This document shows, piece by piece, positions 27,244-36,041 of a stretch of 36,889 nucleotides of DNA. The position numbers and the translations under genes are program-made. The notes beneath the pieces were generated by a model. The model was not told the origin of the DNA. It made no database searches and saw nothing but the letters and a program-made list of their open reading frames with translations. The stretch's first letter is position 1, and each line of letters starts with the position of its first letter. This DNA is from Flavobacteriaceae bacterium (lineage in GTDB: Bacteria > Bacteroidota > Bacteroidia > Flavobacteriales > Flavobacteriaceae): contig JABAZK010000145.1 in the NCBI GenBank assembly GCA_018608485.1, forward strand, positions 1 to 36,889, given 5' to 3'.

Positions 27244-28560
27244 ATGGAAAATAATAAAATAGCCGTTGGTTTAGATATAGGTACAACTAAGATTGTAGCT
27301 ATGATTGGTCGTAAAAATGAATATGGAAAGTTAGAGATTTTAGGAATTGGTAAAGCAAAAAGTCTAGGAGTTAAAAGAGGTGTAGTTAGTAATATTACTC
27401 AAACAATACAATCTATACAGCAAGCAGTTGAAGAATCAGAGAGTGTTTCTGGTCAGAAAATAGAAAATGTAGTTGTTGGTATAGCTGGACAACATATTCG
27501 AAGCCTTCATCATAGTGACTATATTACAAGATCTAATGCAGACGAAGTTATAGACGAAAACGATATTGAAAATCTAGTAAACCAAGTTCACAAACTGGTT
27601 ATGCTCCCTGGTGAAGAAATTATTCATGTATTACCTCAAGAATTTAAAGTAGACAGTCAGGCAGATATTAAAGAACCAATTGGAATGTATGGTGGAAGAC
27701 TAGAAGCCAATTTTCATGTAGTAGTTGGGCAAGTTTCATCAATTAGAAACATTGGTCGCTGTGTAAAAAGTGCAGGATTGGATTTATCTGATATTACTTT
27801 AGAACCACTAGCCTCGGCATCAGCGGTTTTAAGTCAAGAAGAAAAGGAGGCTGGAGTTGCTTTGATTGATATTGGAGGTGGTACCACTGATTTGGCAATT
27901 TTTAAAGATGGAATTATTAGACACACCGCAGTTATTCCGTTTGGAGGAAATGTGATTACAGAAGATATTAAAGAAGGTTGCTCTATCATTGAAAAACAAG
28001 CAGAGTTATTAAAAATTAAATTTGGATCAGCCTGGCCAGGAGAAAATAAGGAAACAGAAATAGTATCTATTCCAGGGTTAAGAGGTAGAGAACCAAAAGA
28101 AATTACACTCAAAAATCTTTCAAAGATAATTCATGCTAGAGTTCAAGAAATTATTGAACATGTATACTTAGAGATAAAGAACTACGGGCATGAGACACAA
28201 AAAGGAAAACTAATAGCAGGAATTGTTTTAACAGGTGGAGGTTCTCAGTTAAAACATTTAAGACAACTAGTTGAGTATATTACAGGTATGGATGCAAGGA
28301 TTGGTTATCCTAATGAGCATCTAGCAGGAGATTCTGATGAAGGCCTATCTAGTCCATCTTATGCAACTGCTGTTGGACTATTAATGGAAGGTCTAGAAAA
28401 TCATTCAAGAGAGGACAAAGAGGAGCAAGAAAGACAAAAACAAGAGGAAAATGTTGAAGAGAATGTTCCAGAATTAGATCCCAAACCAAAGACAAATAAA
28501 AAATCTTTTTTCGACAAGTTTACAGATGGATTGAAAGAGTTTTTAGACAATGCAGAATAA
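27244..28560 (+). CDS. ftsA: Cell division protein FtsA
   Basis: A 438-residue actin-fold ATPase that anchors FtsZ to the membrane. The phosphate-1 loop is GLDIGTTKI at 9-17, phosphate-2 is DIGGGTTD at 209-216, and TGGGSQLKHL is the adenosine region. The SHS2 insertion (1C domain) occupies roughly 85-160. The C-terminus is a charged linker rich in Glu and Lys ending in an amphipathic helix (KSFFDKFTDGLKEFLDNAE) that would be the membrane-targeting sequence. It lies 41 bases before ftsZ, as in most bacteria. Confidence 0.97.
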   Translation: MENNKIAVGLDIGTTKIVAMIGRKNEYGKLEILGIGKAKSLGVKRGVVSNITQTIQSIQQAVEESESVSGQKIENVVVGIAGQHIRSLHHSDYITRSNADEVIDENDIENLVNQVHKLVMLPGEEIIHVLPQEFKVDSQADIKEPIGMYGGRLEANFHVVVGQVSSIRNIGRCVKSAGLDLSDITLEPLASASAVLSQEEKEAGVALIDIGGGTTDLAIFKDGIIRHTAVIPFGGNVITEDIKEGCSIIEKQAELLKIKFGSAWPGENKETEIVSIPGLRGREPKEITLKNLSKIIHARVQEIIEHVYLEIKNYGHETQKGKLIAGIVLTGGGSQLKHLRQLVEYITGMDARIGYPNEHLAGDSDEGLSSPSYATAVGLLMEGLENHSREDKEEQERQKQEENVEENVPELDPKPKTNKKSFFDKFTDGLKEFLDNAE

Positions 28561-28601
28561 TTAGTAAGAACATATAAATAAATAAAAATAGAAAAGTTAT
28601 T

Positions 28602-30518
28602 ATGAGCGGAGAATTCGATAACATTTTATTTGAGATGCCAAAATCACAATCAAACACTATTAAAGTAATTGGTGTGGGTGGTGGAGGAAGCAATGCTGTT
28701 AATCACATGTTTCAGCAAGACATCAAAGGGGTAGATTTTGTCATCTGTAACACAGATGCTCAAGCGCTAGAAAACAGCTCTATACCTAATAAAATTCAGT
28801 TAGGAGTTAACTTAACTTCAGGACTAGGTGCTGGAGCAAATCCAGAAGTTGGAGAGCAGGCTGCCAAGGAAAGCATTAAAGAGATTCAGGAGATGTTAAA
28901 CACCCAAACGAAAATGGTGTTTATTACTGCTGGTATGGGTGGTGGAACAGGAACAGGGGCAGCTCCAATTATTGCTAAAATTGCTAAGGATATGGACATT
29001 CTAACTGTAGGAATTGTGACCATGCCTTTTCAATTTGAAGGAAGAATGAGATCTAAACAAGCACAAGCTGGTATTGATGAGTTACGAGACAATGTTGATT
29101 CTCTTATTGTTATAAACAACAACAAACTAAGAGAAGTATATGGAAATTTAGGATTTAAAGCTGGATTTTCAAAAGCTGATGAAGTTTTGTCTACAGCAGC
29201 GAGAGGAATTGCAGAAGTAATAACACATCACTACAAACAAAATATAGATTTACACGATGCAAAAACAGTTCTTTCTAATAGTGGAACAGCCATTATGGGT
29301 TCTGCTAAAGAAGAAGGAACTTCTAGAGCTAAAAGTGCTATAGTTAAAGCATTAGATTCTCCTTTATTAAATGACAACAAGATTACTGGTGCAAAAAATG
29401 TATTATTATTAATTGTTTCAGGAACTAATGAGGTAACATTAGACGAAATTGGAGAAATTAATGATTTCATCCAAACAGAAGCAGGTTTTGAAGCCAATAT
29501 TATTATGGGTATTGGAGAAGATAAAGATCTAGGAGATGCTATAGCTGTCACAGTTGTGGCTACGGGTTTTGCCTTAGATCAACAAAGTAACATTACAAAT
29601 ACAGAAGTTAAGAAAACAGTTTATACTCTGGAAGACGAACAAAAAGCTACGTACGATTTTTCAGATACTATTTTATCTAAAACTCCATTAGTTAAAGATC
29701 CAATTGATACAAGTGAAAAGAAAATAATTCATATTCTTGAAGTAGATGATGAACCAGAACATCAAGAAGAGAGAGAAGAGTTTCAAATGGATTTAATTCC
29801 AACTTCTGAGGTTATCAGAAACAGTACTGTAGTTTATGATGAAATTCTTTCTGAAGATATTTCTGAAGATGATTTTATTATTACCAATATATCACCAGTT
29901 GTTGAAGAAGAAGTTAAAGATGAATCTTCATCAATTCAACCCGATTTATTATTTGATCTTCCAATCAATGATTTTGAAGAGATTAAAATAAATAAAGATG
30001 AAATTCGCCATGAGCTCACACCAGATATTTTGAATTTTGAGGTTACGGATGCACAGGAAATTATTGCTGACAAAAGAGATGAGTCAGTTACAAAACATAT
30101 CTTAGAAGATTTTGATATTCAGCCTACCATAGGTAAAAGTTCATCAATAAATAAAGATCCAAAAGAACCAGAGCAAGAATTACAATTTGAATTAAAAACT
30201 TCAATTCCACAGTCAGAAATTAATGAAATTGAAGCCTCTAGTGAAGAAGTGTCCCCTATGAGTCTTACCATTACAGAACTTCAAAAAAGAGCTGAAGAAC
30301 GAAGACAAAAAATGAAAGGTTTCAACTATAAATTTACTGATCAAATGAATAAAAATATAGATGAAATTGAACGTCAGCCAGCCTACAAAAGATTGGGTGT
30401 AAATTTAGATGAAAGCAGTTCGATAATTAGCAAATCTAAAACAACCTTGTCTACAGATGATAATGATGATATACAATTGAAGTCAAATAACTCTTTTTTG
30501 CATGACAATGTAGATTAA
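28602..30518 (+). CDS. ftsZ: Cell division protein FtsZ with long C-terminal linker
   Basis: A 638-residue tubulin-like GTPase, far longer than the roughly 380 residues of E. coli FtsZ. The GTP loop is GGGTGTG at 113-119; the T7 loop N214-x-D216-x-x-D219 supplies catalysis to the neighbouring subunit, so polymerisation should be normal. The globular part ends near residue 335. A linker of about 230 residues, very rich in Asp, Glu, Ser and Ile, follows. It ends in [16 protein letters not shown], then [15 protein letters not shown] (589-603), then a Ser/Thr/Asp-rich tail finishing [11 protein letters not shown]. The latter blocks recur in Flavobacteriia as I recall and probably bind FtsA or other partners. 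Confidence 0.97.
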   Translation: MSGEFDNILFEMPKSQSNTIKVIGVGGGGSNAVNHMFQQDIKGVDFVICNTDAQALENSSIPNKIQLGVNLTSGLGAGANPEVGEQAAKESIKEIQEMLNTQTKMVFITAGMGGGTGTGAAPIIAKIAKDMDILTVGIVTMPFQFEGRMRSKQAQAGIDELRDNVDSLIVINNNKLREVYGNLGFKAGFSKADEVLSTAARGIAEVITHHYKQNIDLHDAKTVLSNSGTAIMGSAKEEGTSRAKSAIVKALDSPLLNDNKITGAKNVLLLIVSGTNEVTLDEIGEINDFIQTEAGFEANIIMGIGEDKDLGDAIAVTVVATGFALDQQSNITNTEVKKTVYTLEDEQKATYDFSDTILSKTPLVKDPIDTSEKKIIHILEVDDEPEHQEEREEFQMDLIPTSEVIRNSTVVYDEILSEDISEDDFIITNISPVVEEEVKDESSSIQPDLLFDLPINDFEEIKINKDEIRHELTPDILNFEVTDAQEIIADKRDESVTKHILEDFDIQPTIGKSSSINKDPKEPEQELQFELKTSIPQSEINEIEASSEEVSPMSLTITELQKRAEERRQKMKGFNYKFTDQMNKNIDEIERQPAYKRLGVNLDESSSIISKSKTTLSTDDNDDIQLKSNNSFLHDNVD

Positions 30519-30544
30519 GAACGCATGACCCCGGCTATCTCCTT

Positions 30545-30576
30545 AACCGTATTCATTGATTTGAGTGCGGTTTTTT
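30545..30576 (+). terminator. Intrinsic terminator of the dcw cluster
   Basis: AACCGTATTCA pairs with TGAGTGCGGTT over 11 positions (two G-U pairs) around the loop TTGATT, followed by a run of T to 30576. It begins 27 bases after the ftsZ stop. The AspC-type gene ends at 30581 on the other strand; the arm AACCG also gives AT-rich sequence in that direction, but no long T-run. Confidence 0.87.
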
Positions 30577-30580
30577 ATTC

Positions 30581-31771
30581 CTAAGATTCTAATGCTTTAG
30601 CAATTCGTTTAATAGCCTCTCTTAAGATAGCTTCAGAAGCTGCATACGATAATCTTATGCAATTTGGAGCCCCAAAAGCAGCTCCAGTAACTGAGGCTAC
30701 GTTAGCTTCCTCAAGTAGAAATAAAGAAAAGTCATTTGCATCTTTAATGTATTTTCCTTTGATAGTTTTTCCAAAGAAATGTGAAATATCAGGGAAAATG
30801 TAAAAAGCACCGTCAGGAATATTTAATTTAAACCCTTCAATTTCGCCGAGTAATTCTAATACAATATTTCTGCGAGATTTAAACTCGTCTACCATGTATT
30901 GTACTTTAGATACCGGAGCTAGTACGGCAGTTATAGCAGCTCGTTGCGCAATACAATTTGTTCCAGATGTAATTTGGCCTTGCATTTTTGTACATGCTTT
31001 AGCGATCCATTCTGGAGCTCCAATATAACCAATTCTCCAGCCAGTCATAGCAAAAGCTTTTGCTAAACCATTCACTGTAATCGTTCTGTCAAACATATTT
31101 TCGATTGCAGCAAAACTAAAGGTTGGATTGTTGTAGTTTATATGCTCATAAATCTCGTCAGATAGCACATATATTTGAGGATGTTTTTCCAAAACTTTTG
31201 CCAAAGCCCTGTATTCCTCTTCCGAATAAATTGTTCCACTAGGGTTGTTTGGAGAGTTGAAAAACACCATCTTTGTTTTTGGTGTAATAGATGCCTCTAA
31301 CTGTTCTGGTGTAATTTTAAAATCAGTTTCTATAGAAGATGGGATTTCTACAAATGTTGCTTCACATAAAATTGCAATTGCAGAATAACTTACCCAATAG
31401 GGTGCTGGTAATAAAACTTCGTCTCCAGGATTAAGAAGTACTTGAGCAACATTAGCAATAGATTGTTTAGCTCCAGTAGATACTACAATTTGACTCGGCT
31501 TATAGCTCAAGTTATTGTCTCTCTTGAACTTAGTACAGATTGCTTCTTTTAATTCTCCATACCCATCTACAGGGGTGTAAGAATTATAATCTTGATTAAT
31601 CGCTTCTACAGCTGCATCTTTAATAAAGTCTGGTGTATTAAAGTCTGGCTCTCCTAAACTTAAACTAATGATGTCTTTACCTTCAGCTTTTAACTCTCTT
31701 GCCTTTGCTGCCATAGCCAATGTTTGTGATACAGGTAGGCTATTTATTCTATTCGATAATGGATGTGCCAT
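30581..31771 (-). CDS. Class I aminotransferase, aspartate aminotransferase-like
   Basis: A 396-residue cytoplasmic pyridoxal-phosphate enzyme of fold type I. The cofactor lysine is Lys238 in NGLAKAFAMTGWRIGY; Asn174-Pro in NSPNNPSGT and the SDEIYEH block (Asp205, Tyr208) bind the ring. The overall pattern is that of the Thermus/Bacillus-type aspartate aminotransferase (class Ib), which transfers amino groups between aspartate and 2-oxoglutarate; some relatives also use prephenate or other substrates. It follows the desaturase gene by 26 bases and converges on ftsZ. The family call is firm, the substrate call less so. Confidence 0.93.
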   Translation of the reverse strand: MAHPLSNRINSLPVSQTLAMAAKARELKAEGKDIISLSLGEPDFNTPDFIKDAAVEAINQDYNSYTPVDGYGELKEAICTKFKRDNNLSYKPSQIVVSTGAKQSIANVAQVLLNPGDEVLLPAPYWVSYSAIAILCEATFVEIPSSIETDFKITPEQLEASITPKTKMVFFNSPNNPSGTIYSEEEYRALAKVLEKHPQIYVLSDEIYEHINYNNPTFSFAAIENMFDRTITVNGLAKAFAMTGWRIGYIGAPEWIAKACTKMQGQITSGTNCIAQRAAITAVLAPVSKVQYMVDEFKSRRNIVLELLGEIEGFKLNIPDGAFYIFPDISHFFGKTIKGKYIKDANDFSLFLLEEANVASVTGAAFGAPNCIRLSYAASEAILREAIKRIAKALES

Positions 31772-31797
31772 TTATATTGGGAAGTTATAAGTACTTT

Positions 31798-32889
31798 TTA
31801 TGCTATTTCTGGTTTTTTACCTAAAACACCTAAATGTCTAAAATGTTCTATAATGGCTTTTCTAGTAGTTTTATACTCATTATAAGGCAAATTAAATTCT
31901 TTAGCTGTTTCCTTTACAATTTTAGCCAACTTACCATAATGTACATGAGAGATATGCGGAAAAATATGATGTTCAACTTGATGATTTAAGCCTCCGGTAT
32001 AGAAATTTACGAGTCTATTACTAGGAGCGAAGTTAGAGGTGGTATACAATTGGTGGACTGCCCAAGTATGCTCTAAATTTCCATCTTTATCTGGTATTGG
32101 CATTTCTGTATTAGGAACAATATGAGCCAATTGAAAAACAAGGCTTAAAATCATACCAGCTGTATAATGCATTACAAAAAATCCAATCAAAACTTTCCAC
32201 CATACGATATCTAAAACAACTAAAGGTAAAACGATCCATAAAGAGTAGTAAATTAATTTAGAGATCACTAATTTTGTCCATTCTACTGCAGGACTAGGAA
32301 ATTTACCATACGATAATTTTCTTTTCAAATAATTATGCATCTGTTTAATATCAGTAGTAATTGCCCAATTAATTGTTAATAATCCATAGAGGAAAATAGA
32401 ATAATATTTTTGAAGCTTATGGATCTTCAGCCATTTAGAATGTTTAGAAAAACGTATAATTCTACCGGCATCAATATCTTCATCAAGATCTTTAATATTG
32501 GTAAATGTGTGGTGTAAGACATTGTGTTGTACTTTCCAATTGTATACATTTCCTGCAAGGATATAGATACTACTACCCATTAATTTGTTAACCCATTTTT
32601 TACTAGAGAAAGAATCATGATTGCTATCATGCATTACATTCATTCCAACCCCTGCCATTCCAACTCCAGTTACAGCCATTAAAATAAACATTAGCCATTG
32701 TGGCATTTCAACAGTGAGAATTAAAATAAAAGGTACTAAAAAAACAGAAAACATTATGAGGGCTTTGGTGTATAGCTTCCAATTACCTGTTCGTTTAATG
32801 TTATTTTCCTTAAAGTAAGTATTTACTCTTTTGTTGAGTGTTCTAAAAAACTTAGCCTTATCAATTCTTGAAAAATTTATTGACTTCAT
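31798..32889 (-). CDS. Membrane fatty acid desaturase
   Basis: A 363-residue di-iron membrane desaturase. The three histidine boxes are HDSNH at 87-91, HNVLHH at 122-127 and HQVEHH at 303-308. The third box, with Gln in place of the first His (QxxHH), is the form seen in front-end and acyl-lipid/linoleoyl-type desaturases. Hydrophobic segments lie near 43-60, 66-83 and 215-250. No cytochrome b5 domain is attached, so electrons must come from ferredoxin or a separate carrier. It probably adjusts membrane fluidity by adding double bonds to acyl chains. A -7 element lies 22 bases upstream and the promoter region is shared with rsmG. Confidence 0.93.
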   Translation of the reverse strand: MKSINFSRIDKAKFFRTLNKRVNTYFKENNIKRTGNWKLYTKALIMFSVFLVPFILILTVEMPQWLMFILMAVTGVGMAGVGMNVMHDSNHDSFSSKKWVNKLMGSSIYILAGNVYNWKVQHNVLHHTFTNIKDLDEDIDAGRIIRFSKHSKWLKIHKLQKYYSIFLYGLLTINWAITTDIKQMHNYLKRKLSYGKFPSPAVEWTKLVISKLIYYSLWIVLPLVVLDIVWWKVLIGFFVMHYTAGMILSLVFQLAHIVPNTEMPIPDKDGNLEHTWAVHQLYTTSNFAPSNRLVNFYTGGLNHQVEHHIFPHISHVHYGKLAKIVKETAKEFNLPYNEYKTTRKAIIEHFRHLGVLGKKPEIA

Positions 32890-32911
32890 AAATGGGTGTG
32901 TTGTTATATCT

Positions 32912-32919
32912 CAAAAATA
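32912..32919 (-). promoter_or_regulatory. -7 element for the desaturase gene
   Basis: Minus-strand TATTTTTG (plus strand CAAAAATA) fits TAnnTTTG and lies 22 bases before the ATG at 32889. Confidence 0.58.
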
Positions 32920-32984
32920 AACATTTTTGTGTATGATATGATGATAAACGATTATTATTTGACGGAATTGTTCTATTGATTAAT

Positions 32985-32992
32985 TACTTTTG
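32985..32992 (+). promoter_or_regulatory. -7 element for rsmG
   Basis: TACTTTTG fits TAnnTTTG and ends 16 bases before the ATG at 33009. A TTTG at 32958-32961, 23 bases upstream, could serve as the -33 element. The alternative rsmG ATG at 32976 lies upstream of this element and would not be on the transcript. Confidence 0.62.
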
Positions 32993-33008
32993 CGATATAT
33001 TCAAAATC

Positions 33009-33638
33009 ATGGATTTACTTTTAAAATATTTTCCGGAATTAACACAAGAACAAATTACACAATTTTCAAAATTACAAGAGCTGTATAAAGATTGGAATTT
33101 AAAAATTAATGTAGTTTCTAGGAAAGATATTGATGAGTTATACCTAAGACATGTGTTACATTCTCTAGGTATTGCTAAGGTAGTTCAGTTTAAATCGAAT
33201 ACCAAAGTAATGGATGTTGGAACTGGAGGAGGTTTTCCAGGGATTCCTTTAGCTATATTATTTCCAGAAACACATTTTCATCTTGTAGATAGTATTGGTA
33301 AAAAAATTAAGGTTGTAAATGAAGTAGCCGAAGGTTTAGGTTTGCAAAACATTTCAACAACTCATGGAAGAGTTGAAGAGGACCAAGATACCTACGATTT
33401 TATTGTAAGTAGAGCAGTGGCTCAAATGGAAACATTTGTTCGCTGGACTAAAGGAAAAATTAACAAAAAACAAGAGCACAAAATTAAAAATGGAATTTTA
33501 TATTTAAAAGGGGGTGATTTAACCGAAGAATTAAAAAAATATACTACAGTTTCAATTTTTAATTTATCAGATTTTTTTGATGAAGATTTTTTTGACACAA
33601 AAAAAGTGGTGCATTTGCCCATGAAGTATAAAGGTTAA
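33009..33638 (+). CDS. rsmG: 16S rRNA (guanine(527)-N(7))-methyltransferase RsmG
   Basis: This 209-residue SAM-dependent methyltransferase (formerly GidB) modifies G527 of 16S rRNA; its loss causes low-level streptomycin resistance in several bacteria. The SAM loop is MDVGTGGGFPGIPLAI at about 68-83, preceded by YLRHVLHSL. The ATG at 33009 (MDLLLKYFPELT) is preferred over an ATG 33 bases upstream because that one lies before the -7 promoter element. An 11-base gap separates it from the thioredoxin-fold gene, so they are probably co-transcribed. Length and motifs are normal. Confidence 0.95.
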   Translation: MDLLLKYFPELTQEQITQFSKLQELYKDWNLKINVVSRKDIDELYLRHVLHSLGIAKVVQFKSNTKVMDVGTGGGFPGIPLAILFPETHFHLVDSIGKKIKVVNEVAEGLGLQNISTTHGRVEEDQDTYDFIVSRAVAQMETFVRWTKGKINKKQEHKIKNGILYLKGGDLTEELKKYTTVSIFNLSDFFDEDFFDTKKVVHLPMKYKG

Positions 33639-33649
33639 AAATTAAGAAT

Positions 33650-34204
33650 ATGGCATTAACACCGTCCAATAATTTTCAGAAAGGCATTGCTGCTCCCAAG
33701 TTCACATTAGTAGACACCATATCAGAAAAAGTGGTTTCTTTAGATGAATTAAAGGGAAAGAAAGGAACAGTTATTTTCTTTATTTGCAACCACTGCCCTT
33801 TTGTAATTCATATTAACAAAACCCTAGTTCAAATAGCGAATGAGTATAGTTCTAAAGGATTTAGTTTTATTGCCATTAGCAGCAATGATTCACAAAAATA
33901 CCCAATGGACGGCCCGGCTAATATGAAAATTCATGCTAAAAATGAAAATTATCCGTTTCCATATTTATATGACGAAACCCAAGAAGTCGCTAAAGCTTAT
34001 GACGCTGCATGTACTCCAGATTTATATATTTTTGACAGTAATTTAATATCAGTATATCATGGTCAATTAGATGATTCTAGACCTGGCAATGATCTTCCAG
34101 TTACTGGGATAGATATTCGAGAAGTTTTAGATCTTCTTGAATGTGAAAAACCGTATACAGGTATTCCTAAACCTAGTATTGGCTGTAATATTAAATGGAA
34201 GTGA
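33650..34204 (+). CDS. Thioredoxin-fold protein (AhpC/TSA-like) with CNHC motif
   Basis: A 184-residue protein with a thioredoxin/peroxiredoxin fold. The active-site region is FFICNHCPFVIHI, giving C46-N-H-C49, a CxxC pair with His between, as in thioredoxins, but in the sequence context of a known bacterial subgroup with the conserved NHCPFV. A cis-proline candidate is in AACTPDLYIFD. No signal peptide is seen, so it is probably cytoplasmic. It is likely a thiol reductase or peroxidase; its partner is unknown. It follows rsmG by 11 bases and meets lysS tail to tail with a 22-base gap that has no clear terminator. Confidence 0.87.
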   Translation: MALTPSNNFQKGIAAPKFTLVDTISEKVVSLDELKGKKGTVIFFICNHCPFVIHINKTLVQIANEYSSKGFSFIAISSNDSQKYPMDGPANMKIHAKNENYPFPYLYDETQEVAKAYDAACTPDLYIFDSNLISVYHGQLDDSRPGNDLPVTGIDIREVLDLLECEKPYTGIPKPSIGCNIKWK

Positions 34205-34226
34205 TATTAGCTAATGAAGCCATTAT

Positions 34227-35921
34227 TTAAACAACTTCTACAAACAACCCATCTTCAGTTTTAGTAACCTTTGCCACCTCTTTTTTTGTTAAGCCTTTAA
34301 TGGTTTTATCCCATTTTTTATTGCTTAATCCAGATTGAGTTTTTAAGGCTATTAAATCTATTTTTTCAGTTTTAGAAATTATAGCTAGAACAGTTTTTTC
34401 TTCCTCATTTAATTCAATAGAAGGCGCTTTTTGTTCTGGCCTCATCTGAGGAAAGAATAATACTTCTTGAATAGACTGATTGTTGGTTAAAAACATAATT
34501 AATCTGTCCATTCCAATTCCCATTCCAGAGGTAGGAGGCATTCCATATTCTAATGCTCTTAAGAAATCATGATCAATAAATTCTGTAGCTTCATCATCTC
34601 CTTTTTGAGCAAGTTTTAGTTGATGTTCAAAACGTTCTCGTTGATCTATTGGATCATTTAATTCTGAATAGGCATTGGCTATTTCTTTTCCACAGACCAT
34701 CAATTCAAAACGTTCTGTGAGTTCTGGGTTGTCTCTGTGTTCTTTACAAAGCGGAGACATTTCTTTAGGATAGTCTGTAATATAGGTGGGTTGAATATAA
34801 TTGCCTTCACATTTCTCTCCAAAAATCTCATCGATTAACTTTCCTTTCCCCATGGTCTCATCAACAGCAATATTCATTGCTATTGCAGCTGCTCTAATTT
34901 CATCTTCTGTTTTTCCAGTAATGTCAAAACCAGTAAAATGCTTGATAGAGTCTGTCATGGTTACTCTTGCATAAGGCGCCTTAAAATCTATGGTATGTTC
35001 TCCAAAAGTAGCAACTGAAGTTCCATTTACTGCAATAGCACAATGTTCTAATAATTGTTCTGCAAACTCCATCATCCAGTTGTAATCTTTGTACGAAACA
35101 TAAATTTCCATCGCTGTAAATTCTGGATTGTGAGTTCTATCCATACCCTCATTTCTGAAGTTTTTAGAAAACTCGTACACCCCATCAAAACCACCAACAA
35201 TTAATCTTTTTAAATACAATTCGTTTGCAATTCTCATGTACAAAGGAATGTCTAGAGAATTGTGATGTGTTGCAAAAGGTCTCGCTGCAGCACCACCAGG
35301 GATAGGTTGTAAAATAGGGGTCTCAACTTCAAAGTAACCAGCCTCATTAAAAAACGATCGCATGGCATTAAAAAGTTTAGTTCTTTTTACAAAAACTTCT
35401 TTCACATGTGGGTTTACTACTAAATCTGCATATCGTTGTCTATATCTTAGTTCAGGATCTGTAAATGCATCATAAGTAACACCATCTTTTACTTTGGGAA
35501 TTGGCAAGGGTTTTAATGATTTAGAAAGTAAGGTAAACTCTTTTACCATCACAGTTTTTTCACCAACTTTAGTAGTAAAAAGTGTTCCCGTTATCCCAAT
35601 AAAATCTCCTAAATCTAGTAATTTTTTAAAAACAGTATTGTACAAAGATTTATCTTCTCCAAGACAAATTTCATCTCTGTTAAAATATACTTGAATTCTC
35701 CCTTCGCCATCTTGTAATTGACCAAAAGAGGCTTTACCTTGAATATTTATAACCATTAATCTTCCAGCAATAGTTACCTGTTTACCTTCTTTAAAGTTGT
35801 TTTTTATCTCCTTAGAATTAGCATCTACAGGAAATAAATCTGCAGGATAAGGATTGATACCTAATTCACGTAATCTCGTTAGTTTTTCTCTACGTACAAC
35901 TTCTTGTTCTGATAATTGCAT
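34227..35921 (-). CDS. lysS: Lysine--tRNA ligase, class II
   Basis: A 564-residue class II aminoacyl-tRNA synthetase charging tRNA-Lys in the cytoplasm. The N-terminal OB-fold anticodon-binding domain includes VTIAGRLMVINIQGKASFG. Motif 2 is FRNEGMDRTHNPEFT and motif 3 is GMGIGMDRL. The E. coli-type enzyme ends near the equivalent of LFFPQMRP; here about 69 more residues follow, with a pattern of a small helical or winged-helix domain. The frame is open to an ATG at 35957, but a -7 element overlaps that codon, so the ATG at 35921 (MQLSEQEVVRREKL) is used. Confidence 0.96.
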   Translation of the reverse strand: MQLSEQEVVRREKLTRLRELGINPYPADLFPVDANSKEIKNNFKEGKQVTIAGRLMVINIQGKASFGQLQDGEGRIQVYFNRDEICLGEDKSLYNTVFKKLLDLGDFIGITGTLFTTKVGEKTVMVKEFTLLSKSLKPLPIPKVKDGVTYDAFTDPELRYRQRYADLVVNPHVKEVFVKRTKLFNAMRSFFNEAGYFEVETPILQPIPGGAAARPFATHHNSLDIPLYMRIANELYLKRLIVGGFDGVYEFSKNFRNEGMDRTHNPEFTAMEIYVSYKDYNWMMEFAEQLLEHCAIAVNGTSVATFGEHTIDFKAPYARVTMTDSIKHFTGFDITGKTEDEIRAAAIAMNIAVDETMGKGKLIDEIFGEKCEGNYIQPTYITDYPKEMSPLCKEHRDNPELTERFELMVCGKEIANAYSELNDPIDQRERFEHQLKLAQKGDDEATEFIDHDFLRALEYGMPPTSGMGIGMDRLIMFLTNNQSIQEVLFFPQMRPEQKAPSIELNEEEKTVLAIISKTEKIDLIALKTQSGLSNKKWDKTIKGLTKKEVAKVTKTEDGLFVEVV

Positions 35922-35954
35922 TCTATTTTCTTTTCTCAAAATGATTATAAGCTG

Positions 35955-35962
35955 CAAAGATA
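35955..35962 (-). promoter_or_regulatory. -7 element for lysS
   Basis: Minus-strand TATCTTTG (plus strand CAAAGATA) fits TAnnTTTG and lies 33 bases before the ATG at 35921. It overlaps the alternative ATG at 35957. Confidence 0.62.
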
Positions 35963-36029
35963 GTGATTTGCAAAAAAGAACTTTACAGTTAAAAAAGAAA
36001 TAATGGTGTTTTAAAATTAAAAAAAGAGC

Positions 36030-36037
36030 TATATTTG
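36030..36037 (+). promoter_or_regulatory. -7 element for the candidate small RNA
   Basis: TATATTTG fits TAnnTTTG. Transcription would begin about five bases later, at the base of the first hairpin. It is divergent from the lysS element, with 67 bases between. A good -33 TTG was not found. Confidence 0.55.
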
Positions 36038-36041
36038 TCTG

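Noticed and set aside
32976-33008. RsmG extension from the ATG at 32976
   Set aside because: That ATG lies upstream of the -7 element at 32985-32992 and would not be transcribed from this promoter.
34205-34226. Possible terminator between the thioredoxin-fold gene and lysS
   Set aside because: Only a short TTAGCTAA palindrome without a stable stem or T-run.
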